A stretch of 64,000 nt of DNA from Umbelopsis isabellina (GCA_016758905.1 JAEPQZ010000020.1:310001-374000), one strand, 5' to 3'. Shown: positions 45,311-59,223, counted from the stretch's first letter. Notes: generated by a model from the letters alone, not told the origin. Program-made: numbers and translations.

Positions 45311-45740
45311 GTAAAAAAGGTGGAAATAAATCACTTGAGAACCATCCTTATGAAACCGCTTTCATATCAATATTTTGTTTGATTTTGATGGCCCTCAGTT
45401 TAATGATAACCGAGAGCAGTATATAAGTAACGAAGCACTGATCCTTAAGAGCATAAAAAATGACTCACAGATCCGTATTTGATCGATGGAACCAAGCTCT
45501 AAAAGAAATAGTTTTGACACAAGCAGATGGTATTCACAGTGACTGATTGCACAATATACATGACATTTTTCATTTGGGCCATCATATGTAAGCGTAGAGG
45601 TACAGAAAAAGTAAGTTTAAAATCTTATGCTACAAGTGAATACTTAAAAACAGTCCAAGGATTAAAATCTTAGTGTTACAAAGTATGTTCGGGTATATTT
45701 TTCTACTCTTTCCAATATACGTCTTGAGCAGAGCCAAGGT
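45311..45740. other. Intergenic between MFS relic and VC0807-like gene
   Basis: No trace of the missing N-terminal half of the MFS relic could be read here. No other feature. Confidence 0.4.
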
Positions 45741-46891
45741 TTACACAGAGGCTCCTGCATTGGAGCAGCTCTCGCTAGAAGTAGCATGCATGGCAGCTTC
45801 AGTCTCAATCCTCTCCTTCACCTGATCAAGTTCCTGCTTGGTCCACTTTCGAATAAAGTGACTGAAAACCGTCGTAACCAGTCCCATTGAACCCAACAGG
45901 ACACCAGCGATTACGTTACCATAAATGAAAATCTGATCGACAGTCAAAGTGCTGAAATACATGATCAACTTGGCCACCAATTCCATCAAAAGAGCCACTC
46001 CCCAACCAGCTGTCAGAATACGTTGGCACTTTCGAAATATTGGACTATTTTCCCAAATGAATTCGGGAAAGGCTTGATCTATCATTTCACCATTCTTCAA
46101 ATACTGTACGTTGGGCTGAGTGGCCAGCATTTGAGATGCTATGCTATAGGTCATGGGCTTGATTTGCCACCTCCAAATTTTGATAGGAATAAGGCTGCTC
46201 AAGAAGATAGTACCAAGACTTCCAGTTGTGATGGAATCTTTGAACAACAAAATACGAGGATTGGAATCGATCACGGACACGGCGGCGGTGATAGCAAAAC
46301 TGATGATGATAATGCTACCCAAAGGATCGAGCCTTCGATGAAAAATGGCTCGAAATATGACCATAGCGCATGGTGGTGCACTGGAAATCAACAAAGCTAC
46401 CAGTTGGGATATGTGTTGCTTGAGAATTTCCTATTTATGGCAAACGCGAGATCAGATATGTGAAAGGTAAAAATTTTTTCAAGCTTCTATTGTACGTTTC
46501 AACTTACATATAGCATAATAGGTAAGACCACATCAACCAAAAGCGTACCGAAGAGCATGAGCCTTTGCTTCTTAGCGGATCCTGGCTTCGTCTCATTCCA
46601 GGAGAAAGCAGGAGGAGCCCCACCGGCTGTCGATGGATGAAAATCCATAGAGACCTCTGTTACTTTTGATGTGTCTGACAACCTGGGCTCGTAGGTACCA
46701 TTTGCTTTTGATGCTTCCCTTTCCTTCTTCTTTTGTTGATGCTTTTTGTAAGCTTTATAGGCGAGATACATGTTCAGAAAGTATGGAGACTGAGAATGTT
46801 GCAAAATTAAGGTGCTCTCAATAGCAGGAGTATAATATTGCATACAAAGTCGGTCTGTTTCACCCAAAAAAAGAGATTCGAAACCAGTCAT
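45741..46891 (-). CDS. VC0807-like multi-pass membrane protein, 357 aa
   Basis: Two exons, 46891-46508 and 46430-45741, joined in phase 0 across a GTAAGT..AATAG intron of 77 nt. The junction gives LPIMLYEILKQHISQLVALL, a run typical of the family. The membrane part has ALLISSAPPCAMVIFRAI, RRLDPLGSIIIISF and SSLIPIK..RPMTY-like (KPMTYSIASQ) segments, as in the VC0807/DUF3159-type proteins of fungi and actinobacteria, of unknown function. The N-terminal cytosolic part has a highly charged KKHQQKKKEREASK stretch. Later ATGs (46771 for MYLAYKAYKK) are possible starts and would remove 40 residues of poor conservation value. C-terminal tail: RKWTKQELDQVKERIETEAA. Confidence 0.8.
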
Positions 46892-47972
46892 AGAAGGCCA
46901 CTTATTGGCTGGAACTTACCAAATGCGTATATAATTGACCGTATTCTATTGTCTTTATATGTGCATAGCAATTAACAATGATCGTCGTGTAAGTCGTATA
47001 TTTGCTGGACATTGCTTATGCTTGGTGTGCCGAAAATCAGTGGGGTTTGAAAATTTCAACTGACCCATTGTCATTGGCGAAAGCATTGTATTTCTATAAA
47101 GAGTGCTTCATCCACATATATGTACAAGTAAATCTACGTTTAGCATTACAAAGAGATAATAGATAATCAGAAACAGGCTTAATTAAGCTCGATGAACCAG
47201 ATGTCTAGAAGGCTGATACGTGATTGCGCAGCAGCTCTGATCCGGCTCATAATCTGACGGAAAATGATGCAGCAGTTCCGCAAAACGGTTAGCAAAATGA
47301 CAGAAAGCTTCATATGATCAGCTGTGATCTGTGTTGACTTACTACATTGTCGTCTGTATTACAAGCACAGCGGCTTCGATGTTCAGGCTCAATGGACAAT
47401 GTTGATAGGCATTGTGTCTGAAGTATCAAACGTTCCAATTAGAAATTATCCTCAGTAAAGTAGACAGGTGCTCCATTAGTGCAACAGCTTTACCTGGTCG
47501 GATTTCAAGAAGAAATATATCACAGCTTTCCGGGCAGCATGATTGGACGGGCTGGAAAGGTTAGCCTATAACCCGAATATCACTTGTTCACTGATTAATG
47601 GTCTCAAGAACGCAAATATCCAGATCCTTAAACCACATCAATTTTGGGGCTCGCCTTCAACAATTGTTAGCATTTAGTAGATTCGGCTATTTCAGACGCC
47701 CATTTCAAGCGCTTCAGTCTACAGCTACTGGCAATCTAGAAACGGCCGAAATGCCGGCCGATAACATGATTTTTTAGAACGCCGTAAATACATGATAATA
47801 TCTTTTTCGCTATATTGGGCAGGGATGAAGGAAAACCTTAATTACTAATATCTTCTTGTCGAAAATATTGGCGTTGGATTAGTCAGAAATGCTAAACAGG
47901 TGAATAACACATCCTATAAGAAGGCCAAGCAATTCAATTGCTTTGTCCATACTTGAAAACTCAAATTGAAAT
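46892..47972. other. Intergenic, 1.1 kb
   Basis: Promoter region between the divergent VC0807-like and NmrA-like genes. No gene or RNA recognised. Confidence 0.45.
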
Positions 47973-49008
47973 ATGCCAAAGCTTATTGTTGTTCTTGGTG
48001 GAACTGGCAACCAGGTATTTGTATAAGGTCATATAAAGTCCGTGCATTGTTGAGCACCAACCAATAAAATGATTCCAGGGATCCTCTGTCATTGAAACAT
48101 TTTTGAAAGATCCACAGTGGAAAGTCCGAACCGTGAATCGAGACCCTTCTAAGGCTGCATGCAAGGCTTTGAAACAGAAGGGTGTTGAGGTCGTCAAAGG
48201 TAGTTTTGACGATGTCGATTCTCTCATTGCTGCATTTCGAGGCGCGAACGTGGTATTCGGAGTAACCGATTTTTGGGCACCGTTTTTTGACCCTAAGGTA
48301 CATGAAAGCCTTGCCCCTGGTCAACTGATCAACCAATATTGCTACGATGTAGAACTTCAGCAAGGTAAGATTATTGCTGATGCTGTAGCAACCATTGCCG
48401 ATACCACTTTGGAGCACTATATCTGGTCCAGCTTGTCCGATGTCAAAAAATGGAGCAAGGGTAAATACACCTGGGTTTATCATTTTGATTCCAAGGCACA
48501 TGTGTATGATTATATAAAGGAGAAGCTACCTAAACTAGCCAAGAAAACTTCTAGCGTGCAGATGGGCCTATATGCTGATAATTGGAAGAAGTCAAGAGCT
48601 TTCTTGTGGCTAAATAAAGCCGACGATGGTGTTTTCGAAGAAACCAATTGCACTGAACCTCAGACCATTATACCTTGGGTGGATACGCTAAATGATACGG
48701 GCAAATTTGTTAAGTCTCTCACACGAACAGATCCAGGCAAGGACCTTCTTGGCGTCAGTGAAGAAGTGACGATTGAAGTATATTTGAAGCAATGGAGTGA
48801 AATACTAGGTTTGCCAGCTAGACACAAAACGATCTCTGTGGAAGAATATGAAGAGAAGCTTCCCGACACTATGAAAAAGGAACTGTCTGAGAGCGCCGCA
48901 TATAATGCTGAATATGGCTGGGATGGTGGTGAAGGTATTCTGCTACCAAAAGATGTAGGTACATTTGTTGGTGCTGTTGCTGTAAGGGTTGGTCGTTATT
49001 CATCCTAG
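47973..49008 (+). CDS. NmrA-like NAD(P)-binding protein, 323 aa
   Basis: Two exons, 47973-48014 and 48079-49008, joined by a 64-nt GTATTT..CCAG intron; 323 aa. The first exon (MPKLIVVLGGTGNQ) supplies the glycine-rich dinucleotide motif GGTGNQG (9-15), essential for the Rossmann fold. The second exon continues with SSVIETFLKDPQWKVRTVNRDP, GVEVVKGSFDDVDSL and ANVVFGVTDFWAPF, the NmrA/HSCARG pattern. The family includes NADP-sensing regulators (NmrA) and isoflavone-reductase-like enzymes; the active-site Lys of the latter is not obvious, so a redox-sensor or an atypical reductase is possible. It is cytosolic or nuclear. Next gene on this strand is the dioxygenase, 1.2 kb away. Confidence 0.9.
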
Positions 49009-50186
49009 CCACTCTTTTAGCTCGAATTTGACGAGCCATTGTCCACAGTAAGGGAATACATCAAAGCCCAAGACTGGTCCGCAATGATTGGGAATGGGGT
49101 TTAGTAACTGCTAGTTAAATTGACCCAACATAGCCAATATCAATTCCCGTTATGAAAGAATTGCAATTCATTGAAATGAGCGAATTATTACAATACTGTT
49201 AAAAACATTGGTATGCTTAGCGATCTACTTATAGCACCTTTTAGCCAGCAAGGGCGAGATGAGGTATATTTCCAGCTGCTACTTTCAAACTCCTTTCCGA
49301 ACCTTTCTTTGTGAGATTCATTGAAGCACAGCTTCGAAGTGAGGTGACTAAGTTAAAGCAATCTCTGAATGTCAATAAAGCTCAGTATTTCACTGGTTAC
49401 GTGAAATCACACATAACGCACGCCGGGAAATTCCTATCCTGCCTTTTTAAGCTTTGGCCAAGTGGCACCATAAGCGCGCAAATGGTGAAATTCTGACTTC
49501 AGAGAATGTAATTTTTTACTACTGTATACGTAAAAATGCCTACTATCAGCCAGAAACAAAGCAAGGTAAAACAAGTCAACCATCAATATGTCTCTTGCTT
49601 CTCATCCATGTTTGAGCCGATCATTCCATACACCATCATAATGAATTCGTTAAAAATTACGCTCATTTTTCACGCAGATCACGTCAAAACCCAGGATCTC
49701 TCACGATACCACTTATCAATCGTTCGTTCGGACATGACCTGTATATTCTTTTAATTGATACAGAGTGGCGTAGTGAGAGCCGGACATAAGATTTCCCTGA
49801 CGAACGTGCGCACCTGGTTTACTTTGAGTTTGTAGCGCGTATTCATGATATCGTCCAGCTACATATTTATGATCTGCAAATTATTCTGACCTCGAATGAC
49901 ATTAATTCAAAATTAAAAGATAATAATTCAGCTTTAGCGTTGAAATATAGCAGATATATGCTTCCAAAAAACCTTGTGTTTGTAATAGCATCGGTTTTAC
50001 TCACATGTTCTCTTTAATAAATAGATGAATGTAGCGTTTAGCGCCTATAATTGCGCAATAACTGATTGTAAGCTGTCTTTATCCAGATGATTGCGTACTC
50101 TGATTAATCAATCTTGAAACGTCTGTGTATAAATATGAAGATCGAGGTACCTACTTTAGTAAAAATTCAATCACTTTAATATCAAC
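49009..50186. other. Intergenic, 1.2 kb
   Basis: 3' end of the NmrA-like gene and the promoter of the dioxygenase, with TATAAATATG near 50128-50137, about 50 bp before its ATG. No other feature supported. Confidence 0.45.
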
Positions 50187-51514
50187 ATGGCTCCCTCTGA
50201 AACTGCTCAAAAGACCAGTGCTGAAGAACAGCATACAACCGTCGACGCCGTCAAAAATGCCCTCAAGAATGCTACTTTGGGATCTGACAACAAGGGAGAT
50301 TACATCAAAAAGCCCTTGGAGCTCAGCGGTGCTCTTGACAAGTATGAGTCCTTCGACGTTACTCCCGTTATTGGCCGCGAATTTACCACGGCACAACTCA
50401 CTGAGTGGCTGGAGGCTGAGAACTCGGATGAGCTGATCAGAGATTTAGCAATCACCAGTAAGTTGTAATGATATTGTATTTCAGTCCATATAATTGTTCT
50501 CACCTCTTCCAGTCTCACAGCGTGGTGTTGTCTTTTTCCGCGCTCAAAACGGTCTCACCAATGACCTTCAAAAAAAACTTGCCCATAAGCTCGGTGTCCT
50601 CACTGGAAAGCCATCTACATCCACTTTGCATATTCACCCCGTCAGCAATGCTGAGCGTGAGCTTGGCGGAGAGGATAATGAAATCAGCGTAATTTCAAGT
50701 GAGCAAGCCAAAAAGATCTACTATCGCACTCCCTTCACCTTGAAACAAAGTGCTGCCGAAGGCTGGCACAGTGATATCAGTAAGTATTGCCTTAAATGTT
50801 CTTCAGTAACCCGGTATCATTAGTAACCATCAAATCACTGTATAGCCTTTGAACCCATTCCAAGTGACTATACCATTCTTCGATTGGTGGAACTCCCCAC
50901 GACTGGTGGCGATACTCTGTGGGCTTCTGGATATGAAGTCTTTGATCGTTTGTCCAAGCCATACCAAAAGTTCTTGGAATCTCTTACTGCCACCTATGCC
51001 CAACCTGGATTCAACAAGGCCGCTGAGAATAACGGTTTTGAACTGTACAGCAAGCCACGCGGTGCTCCTGAGAACATTGGCACCAAACTTGAAGCCGTAC
51101 ACCCCGTCATTCGCACCAACCCTGTGACCGGATGGAAGAGTGTTTTCGCCGTAGGAAGCCACGTTGATAGAATCAACGACTTGACTGAACGCGAGTCAAA
51201 ACATTTGCTCAACACCTTCCGTCAGTTGATTACTGAGAACCATGACCTGCAGGTCAGGCATAAGTGGCTCAATGAGAACGATCTGGGTAAGCAAAGAAAA
51301 AGACATATACATCGTATTAAGGGTAAATCACGCTAAATACCAACTCTTTATATTAGCTATCTGGGATAACCGTAGTGTATACCATGCTGCCACCTTTGAT
51401 TATAACGAGAAGAGAACCGGTCAACGTGCCGTCGGCCTTGGCGAGAAGCCTTATCTTGACCCTGCCAGTGTTTCTCGTCGTGAAGCTCTTGGCCAAGATG
51501 TTAACGTATTGTAA
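50187..51514 (+). CDS. TauD/TfdA 2-oxoglutarate dioxygenase (sulfonate/alpha-keto acid type), 378 aa
   Basis: Fe(II)/2-oxoglutarate oxygenase of the TauD/TfdA family, as in fungal sulfonate dioxygenases (yeast Jlp1-like). Four exons: 50187-50457, 50513-50779, 50846-51286 and 51357-51514, each phase 1, 378 aa. Iron ligands are His176 and Asp178 in GWHSDITFEPIP and His336 in DNRSVYHAAT; the 2-oxoglutarate-binding arginine should be Arg350 in RTGQRAVGLGEKP (Arg346 is the other option). Entry motifs RGVVFFRAQNGL and the PTTGGDTLWAS loop are also typical. It would release sulfite from organosulfonates or cleave an ether/carboxylate substrate. Introns are 55-70 nt. The N-terminal 60 residues are a polar extension. 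Substrate not determined. Confidence 0.94.
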
Positions 51515-51740
51515 AGTAGGCACTCATAAGACATAATTGTTAGATTTGAAAGCTTACAATATATGTCCATCCAAATATTATCTTTACATCCCAACCTCAA
51601 TAAAATCTGATCTATGATAACAAGTCATCTGCTAAGTTCAAGGACTGATAGGATATATATTGGTATCAAATTGTATCTATTGTAGTATGCTAAAGTCTTT
51701 ACAATCATATTTTAGTTTTTTTATGTATAAAAACGCTGTT

Positions 51741-54700
51741 CTAGTTTGCGTTCAAGTTTTGTTGTTGCACCAAATCAGCGTAAACACCGTTTTGGGCCAA
51801 CAGCTCAAAGTGACCTCCGGACTCTACGACTTGGCCATCCTTGACCACAACGATGAGGTCGGCGTTCTGGATTGTAGATAATCTATGACTGTAGATGTAT
51901 GTTAGATATAGTATAATATAAGAAAATGCATGGGCTGCACACTTACGCAATAGTGATTGTAGTTCTGCGACCCAAAGACATGGCTTTGTCGAGTGCTTCT
52001 TGCACCAGTTTTTCAGACTCACTGTCCAATGCTGAGGTAGCTTCATCCAAGAGCAGAATGGCTGGGTCACGAATGAGGGCACGAGCAATGGCAATACGTT
52101 GCTTTTGACCACCAGACAATTGAGAGCCTTTGTCTCCAGCGCGGGTGTCCAAACCATCAGGGAGCTCGTTGATCAAAGTGTGAATATTAGCCATTTCAGC
52201 TGCGTCCATGATCTCCTTGTCACTGACGTCCCGGTCTACGCCAAATGCTATGTTCTCGCGGATAGTCATGTCAAAAAGCACAGGCTCTTGACTGACAACT
52301 GCCATGTGTTTGCGAAGGTTGTGTAGTGAGTACTTCTTGATATCGATGTCGTCGACCTTGGTTGTTCCTGCCTTGGGATCATACCATCTCTGAAGTATAC
52401 CAATAGACGTTGATTTACCGCAACCAGAAGGACCCTAGACAATTGTTGTTAATACAAATAAGAAATCACAGCAGATAGTATATATTCAAGTATCACTTAC
52501 CACCAACGCGATAGTGGAATTAGCTTTACCAGAGAATCCAAAGTCTCCTTTAAAGATTTCAATGTCTGGTCGAGCTGGATAGCTGAAACGGATATCTTCA
52601 AAGCCGACATTGCCTTCCACCTTTTCAGGCTCGATGCCTTCCAGATCAGGGTCTATTAATGGCTTGCGGTCAATGAGCTCAAAAGTACTGATAGCAGCAG
52701 ATTTGCCTCTCTGATAAGTGGCAGTAAAAGTGGACGCACGACCCATTTGTTGAGCAGTAGTCATGACGGCCATCAAAACCGTAAACATGGATTGCAAATC
52801 CATCTGACCACTTTCAATCAAGCGGATACCAGCATAGAAAGCAATGGCATTAGCATACATGTTCATGGCCTGTGTAGCGCCATACTATAATAAAGAAATA
52901 GACAAGTTAGATAACGAAAAAAAATTGTTAGTGCCTATGAAGCACAACTTACAGCGACCGAAGAAACATAAGCCTTCTTCATAGACAATCTGTGTGGCTC
53001 AGCAATGGCCATAGCATAACGTTCTTCAAAGTACGACTGTTTAGTAAGGGCAGCAACAGTTCGAATTTCCTTTATAGCCTCGCCAGCCACTTGACCACTC
53101 TTTTCGTAAGCAACCTTGGCTTGATTCTCAAATCCACGGTGAACTCTCAGTTCGTATCCCGTAGCAACCAAAATGAAAGGAGTCACGACCAACACAATGA
53201 AAGTAAGCAGCCATCCGTTCACAAAAGCAATGACCAAACCAGTGATCATAGTAGCGATCAATTGGGCAACGTCACCCCACACCTTTGTGATAAGCAAGTT
53301 GACATTGGCAGCATCAGTAGCCAAGCGAGAGGTCAAGGTTCCAAGACTATGAGAATCCTCGTCGAAAAATCCGATCTCTTGTTTCATAATAGCCTCCAAA
53401 GCTATGGCACGAAGTCGTTCTGTAAAGCGCTCTCCAGCCACTTCGAAACCAATTACTTTGCCAGTGTTACCGAAGAAGGCACCAATTCCAATAATGACAA
53501 AAATGAATGCATAAAGGTTTGGTCCTTGGAAAGGAGGAGCCCATGCCAAATCAGGTTGTTGCAACATGATGACGACTCTAGAGAACACAAGGGCATAAGC
53601 AGGGAAGACCACACCGGCAATGATGGCTCCTACAATACCGATGATGGTTAGTCCCCACTCTGGTCTCATCATCAGAGCAATTCTCTTGAGTGGAGGACTC
53701 TGCTTTTTCATGGCCTTCTTCCTATCCTTTTCCTTTTTGAGATTGAGTTGATACGCGTCAATTTCTGCATTCTTATTTTCTCTTTCGTTGGCATTCTTCT
53801 CAGCATCAGCTATCTCAGTAGCCAGCTGCACAGTCTCTTGTTGCAAGGCACGCTCCAAGGCTTCATCGTCCAGTGTGTCATCATGGAAAGGATTAACATC
53901 CGAAACGTCAGTGATCCCTTTGGCTTTGGCATCTTCTTCAAGCTTGATCTTTTGCTTCATCACAAGCTCGTAATAGACACCTTTCTGTTCCAACAGATCA
54001 TTGTGTTTTCCTTGTTCGATGAGGTTACCATCCTTCATGACGACAATCAAGTCGGCATTCTTGATGGTAGAGAGACGATGTGCCACCACAACAGTTGTTC
54101 TGTCTGCAGCTGCAAGATCAAGAGCCCGTTGTACTGCAAACAAAGAGGTTAATTATAAAATGTCGATAATGCGCCTTATATGTCATCGGATATATAGACT
54201 TACCCAAACGCTCAGAGGCAGTATCCAATGCAGATGTAGCTTCGTCCAAAAGAAGAATAGGAGGGTTCTTTATCAAAGCGCGAGCAATGGCAATACGCTG
54301 CTTTTGACCTCCAGAAAGCATACTTCCATGATCACCAACAATAGTATCGTAACCATTTGGGAGTTGAAGGATGAAAGTATGACAGTTGGCTTTTACGCAA
54401 GCACTGACAATGTCGTCCTGGTTGACATTCTTTTCCAAACTTCCCATTAATAAGTTTTGCCTGATAGTCATGTTAAACAACACTGGTTCCTGACTGACAA
54501 CACCAATCTGCTGTCGAAGCCATGCCACGTTAACGTCTTTTAGATCATGACCGTCAAGACTGACAGATCCAGACGAGGGGTCATAGAAGCGTTGAATCAA
54601 TTGAATGGTAGTAGACTTTCCAGATCCAGAAGGGCCACAAAATGCAACAGTCATACCAGGCTTGATGTCGATAGACATTTTTTTGAGGATGGTGGTATCA

Positions 54701-56093
54701 GGGCGAGTGGGGTATGTGAACATGACATCCTTGAATACAAGATGGCCTTTGACAGTTTCCAACTTTGCACCATCTGTTCTATCAGCATCGATGTCGGGAA
54801 TACGATCAATAGTAGCATAAATTTTATGGGCTGCTCCCATAGCGCTAGTGACAGCACTTAATTGTGGTGGCAACTGCAGTAGCGACATGGCACCTGCAAG
54901 ACATTTCCTGTTAAAAATGATCGGTAGCACTAGCCATCGACACTAGGGGGGGGGACTTACCAATCATCATGGACATGAATACCACCAATACATCAGATCC
55001 GTTCATGTTATTGACATGGTTAATGATAAGGGTATAACCATACCAAAAGGCAAGACCGTAGCTGCCAAACAGTGTGAACATAAAGCCACCGAAGCCAAAA
55101 CCGAGCACAATACCCTTTCTGCGTCCGACAAGATATGCCTTATGTACCTCGACCTTGTACAGATCAATGAATCTTTTCTGTAGAGAAAACGTATGGACTG
55201 TTCGCACTCCAGCAATAGCCTGTTCTGCGACAGCACCACCGGAGGCATAGGAAGCTTGGCCTAGAATAGTGAATTTCCGAATACCGCTAGTGACGAACAT
55301 GCCAATGCCAGCTGAAAGAAATGCTCGGTTAATATTATCCAAAAAAGGGTTTTGTGGCTTTGGTAAAATTTTACCCACCCATTAATGGCAGCGCTGCAAG
55401 AAGCACTACAGCTAGTCGAGGTCCGCGCACAAAGGCGATAATGACACCTGACAAGAACTGAGAACAGCATTGCACCAACAAGCCAAATTTTTCACTGATA
55501 CCGTCTTGAATGATGTTGGTATCAGCGGCTAACCGAGTGGTTAATGACCCATCGGTCGCTTGGTCAAACCAAGTCATATCTTGGCGCAATATCGAATGAA
55601 CATACATTTTGCGAATTCTCCGAGTTTGAAGTTCGCCACTGAGAACCCAGAAACATTGGCAAACGTAACCAAGTACTAAGTTGGCGGTACCAAGGTATAC
55701 GAATACCAAGATCACAGGTATAACTGGGCTCAGAATATCGGTTCCAGGAGGGCCCTGCAGTAATGATGTGAAATTTTGCAGAAACTTGCCGAGAATAATG
55801 GTTGATACAGGTTGAATGGCTCCCACGCAAATACTGCAGAACAGCGCAATAAAGATTAAAATCCGGTCCCTGGCAGTTGCAAATCGAAAGAGTGTAATGA
55901 AGCCAATAGCCTTTTCTTTTACATTGACGTTCGGCTTTTTGATTTTTGGCTTTCTGGTTGTAAGTTTGGACAGCAGCTTTGATGCCCAATGATCGACGGG
56001 AGGTGGTGGTTGCTTTTCATCAAAATGTTCCTCTTCATCTCCCTGACGCGAAGGATTGGTCAACTCCTGCGTTAAGGTCGTAGTTCTCTCCAT
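51741..56093 (-). CDS. ABCB (P-glycoprotein-like) multidrug exporter, 1318 aa, 7 exons
   Basis: Full-size (TMD-NBD)2 ABC exporter. Exons: 56093-55379, 55311-54961, 54893-54204, 54133-52953, 52884-52501, 52434-51947 and 51888-51741; frame holds through all six introns, total 1318 aa. NBD1: Walker [10 protein letters not shown] (442-450), [30 protein letters not shown]2: Walker [10 protein letters not shown] (from 1108, at the start of exon 6), [30 protein letters not shown]-loop IAHRLST is formed by the last splice. Both ATP sites look intact. The linker (about 640-700) is highly charged with [12 protein letters not shown]1 lacks an obvious long glycosylated loop. Expected: plasma-membrane efflux of hydrophobic compounds. 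It is followed on the same strand, upstream, by a Zn2Cys6 regulator. Confidence 0.96.
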
Positions 56094-56618
56094 TGGTGTA
56101 CCAGGCAAACTTTGATAAAAACTCAGGCTTGCCTTTTATATATATATATTTTATTTGGCGGAGGTATTTTTTGCCACCGCACCGCCCAAATTGCAAGCCA
56201 CTCGGTTGGCAAAACATTCCACCGTCGCCGCTATTAATATCAGATCAGTTGCTTACAGCTTTTTTTTATACCCTGTTAAGCTAAATTGCACCGATATGTG
56301 TCGTACCGTTTTGCATGATTGTTGTCAAGTCAAACAATTTCGGTGACAATAGCATTGTCTAAAACCAATAAACTGCCTGCTCTTTGAGAACAGCGATCAG
56401 ATCAACTGTTTGGACAGTTTTAGTCAAGTATATTGTGTGAGCCTGAGCGTTTCGGAGCCTTCAATCCGTGAGGCCGATGACTATCTGTTTTGTGGCCGCA
56501 GCAAAAATTGATACTGCTTGTCAATATAATGACATATCAAAATGTCATCAAACATGCAGAAGTTATACTGGCATATCAATCTTTATTGTGAATTTACAGT
56601 CATAATATGTGTGAACAA
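56094..56618. other. Intergenic, exporter promoter
   Basis: 0.5 kb between the ABCB exporter start and the stop of the regulator gene (both minus strand). It contains a (TA)n-like run at about 56140-56151 close to the exporter start. No gene. Confidence 0.5.
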
Positions 56619-59028
56619 TCAAAAGTCAAATAATTCTTCTAATGTGGGGAAATCCAGAAACTGGGTAGTGAAGTCCTGCATGTTCTGCAGCACATGCGGG
56701 TCATATAATCCGTGTGATTCAACATAGCTGGCGTTTAAGCTGCCCATACCAAGGGGCACAGTAGCAGTGTCAGTAATTAATGGTGACTTCTGGCCGTTGT
56801 ATTGGCTTTCAACGGGATAATCCATTGCCGTGTCTGTGGTGGAAAATATATTTACAGGAGTGTCTACGACCGATGCGTCGGGTATATTGTTTGATGGAGT
56901 ATCATAGTCGCTTGCCAGCGAGGCTGCCTCATCATGGCTATAAGATGACGTTTTTTGCGTAAGAACGGCCTTTCCTTTCCAAAGCTTTTTACCATTTGAA
57001 AGATCGGTTTTATCTGCTTCTCGAGAATCATTCGTCGCAGCAACCACAAACAACTTTTTGTATCGCGTAGCTGCAGCCCAATTGCCATCGAGCGTTTCGA
57101 AAGCATTTAGTAGCTTTTTGATAGCCATTTTGGCTTCATCTCTTCCTCTGGCACTACTAGAACTGGCCAGAAAGATAAAGGTTCCTCCGGCAGCAAGCAT
57201 ACACTCTATAAAATAGTGACCGATAAAACGTAGGCGCTTCTCACTTGCCAAATCATCTATGATATTGAGAATGGCGTATGCAGAAGATGTACATATTTCC
57301 AGTGAAGGGAACGAAACTACTGGCTGCGACTCAACCTTTAGCATATGCGGTCGATGTAGCATAATTTTGACGGTATAGAAACACATATGTAATTGGCATA
57401 GAGCTAAAGGTGGTCTTGTGTCAGAGTGGGTGCCATGTTCTTGCAAAGAGTTATAGCGCATAGATGGGGGAAGGTTGCTGTGCCAATGATTCAAATCATC
57501 GTGTAGGGCGCCTACAACTTGATCTGCTGATTTGGAAAGCAATCCTTTAGGTGTTGCTGGATAGATATGTTTCATCACACGTCCCATGATTTTGTACAAG
57601 TCAATTGCACACCTCATGTACTCTACAACTGGCGCCGATCCATTGCTAATATCGTCTTCTTCACTCGGATATGTAGTATCGCAATCATCTTCGTTGAGTG
57701 TTGTAGGTCGGCCATAGTGTGTACTTGTTACTTGATCAACAATGAAGCAACACCAGAATGTTCGTTTGCGTTCCTCTCGCTCTGTAGCTGGTATATTCCA
57801 ATGATCGCAATCACGAAATAAGCCCATAGACTGCGCCATACGAAAAGCCATGCCATTGTACAACCATGCACGGTTCCCTTTCTTTACGCCGTATTGATGG
57901 GTGGACATTAGTATAATGGCTTGGACAGTCGCAAGGTTTACTTTGTCGAGATCCTTGTCCAACAGTTCTTTGGCTCGGTCAAAAAACACTGAACCATTGT
58001 CATATGGTGAACCAGAAGCGCTTTTGACACGTTCATCATCTGAAAATCTTGATGTAACTGCAAATATTGCATTAAGCAACAATGGCGAAGGCTGATTCGT
58101 TTTGCTTTTTAATTTTTCAAGAAAGGACGCTTTGTGCAAAATTGGTAGCAAAGGATAGCAGTGTTCAAAATATAAGTCGATCAAATCTTGTGCCAGGTCT
58201 GGTGGTGGCATCGCTACCAAAGGCGATCTTTCTGGGTCCTTTTTCTTCTCTAGTTCTAAATAAGCAATTTTCTCCCTGCCATCTTGCACATTGAAAGAAC
58301 GGTCTCGAAAGTATGATGCCTTCTTAAAGAGCGATAAACCCGAAGCGCTGCCGTAATAGCGAATGTAGCCGTAATGATCCACGACGCACAGATTTTCCAA
58401 TCCTCTACTCGAGTCCTCCATAGACTTTGAAGGTGACTTTGCAACCGCAGCAAATCCACTGTATTTTTTTGTCAATATCAAATCTGTAGACGCAGGCACA
58501 GCCGGAAAATACGACTCATTGCCGATGGGCATGTCCGTAAACGTCTTACCGCTGTCCGGACTGCCATAGCTATGACCTTCAATTGATTCAGTATCTTCCT
58601 GCATTGACTGTAGTTCCGGGGATGTCTCAGTCAACGAGCTCAGCATCGCCTCGACTTTGTGTAATCGATCCTCCAAACTTTCCTTTGACGGTCCTCTCTG
58701 TCATTTTCATTGTACACACGTAAATCGACCATATCTTTGATCTTTCATCGCAACGCACAATTATGTTTACCTTTTTAATCGGGTTCTTGAAAACACAATC
58801 TAAGCCTTGAGCTTTACAGCGGTGACATATTGGCAGTGTTCCGCTGCACCTTACTTTCCTCCGGCGGCATTCATCGCTAGAACAAAGAGATTTGTCAGCC
58901 AAGGATTCTCATGACGAACGAAAAGCGCGCATTCGTGCGACAATGGTAACACACCATGCCCTTCCAGTTCGTTGTATTGGTTTGCGCAGCTGGTTGTTGT
59001 GATCGTCTTTCCATTTTCTCGTACTCAT
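56619..59028 (-). CDS. Zn2Cys6 fungal transcription factor, 752 aa
   Basis: Three exons: 59028-58955, 58876-58771 and 58697-56619; 752 aa. The DNA-binding cluster is Cys25, 28, 35, 42, 45 and 52 (CX2CX6CX6CX2CX6C): CDECRRRKVRC and CHRC..LDC. The codon for Cys25 is split by intron 1, which supports the model. The exon 3 start gives the linker RGPSKESLEDRLHKVEAMLSSL, a coiled-coil dimerisation segment typical of this class. The fungal_trans domain covers LYFEHCYPLLPILHKASFLE, LATVQAIILMSTHQYG and MAQSMGLFRDCDHW. The C-terminal 130 residues are Ser/Asp-rich, an activation-like tail. It lies between the ABCB exporter and two amidohydrolases, all on the minus strand, and is a candidate local regulator. 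Confidence 0.94.
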
Positions 59029-59223
59029 GCTGCGCAACAGAAAGTTTAAAGTTTTCTGCCTGCGCTGGCAAATTGAAAGGCGCAGATCAGCCCCGAGAAA
59101 GTTTAAGCTCAGACCCTCACCAGCCACTGCCTAGTTTTGCAACGCAGTAATGATTTGCCGGAGCCGAGATTATTTTGCTACACGCATTTATTTTTTTACA
59201 AGATGAAGTTATATTTAATTTCA

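Noticed and set aside
52992-54450. Plus-strand frames across the ABCB exporter
   Set aside because: Antisense shadows of exons 3 and 4; the minus-strand exons carry all ABC motifs.
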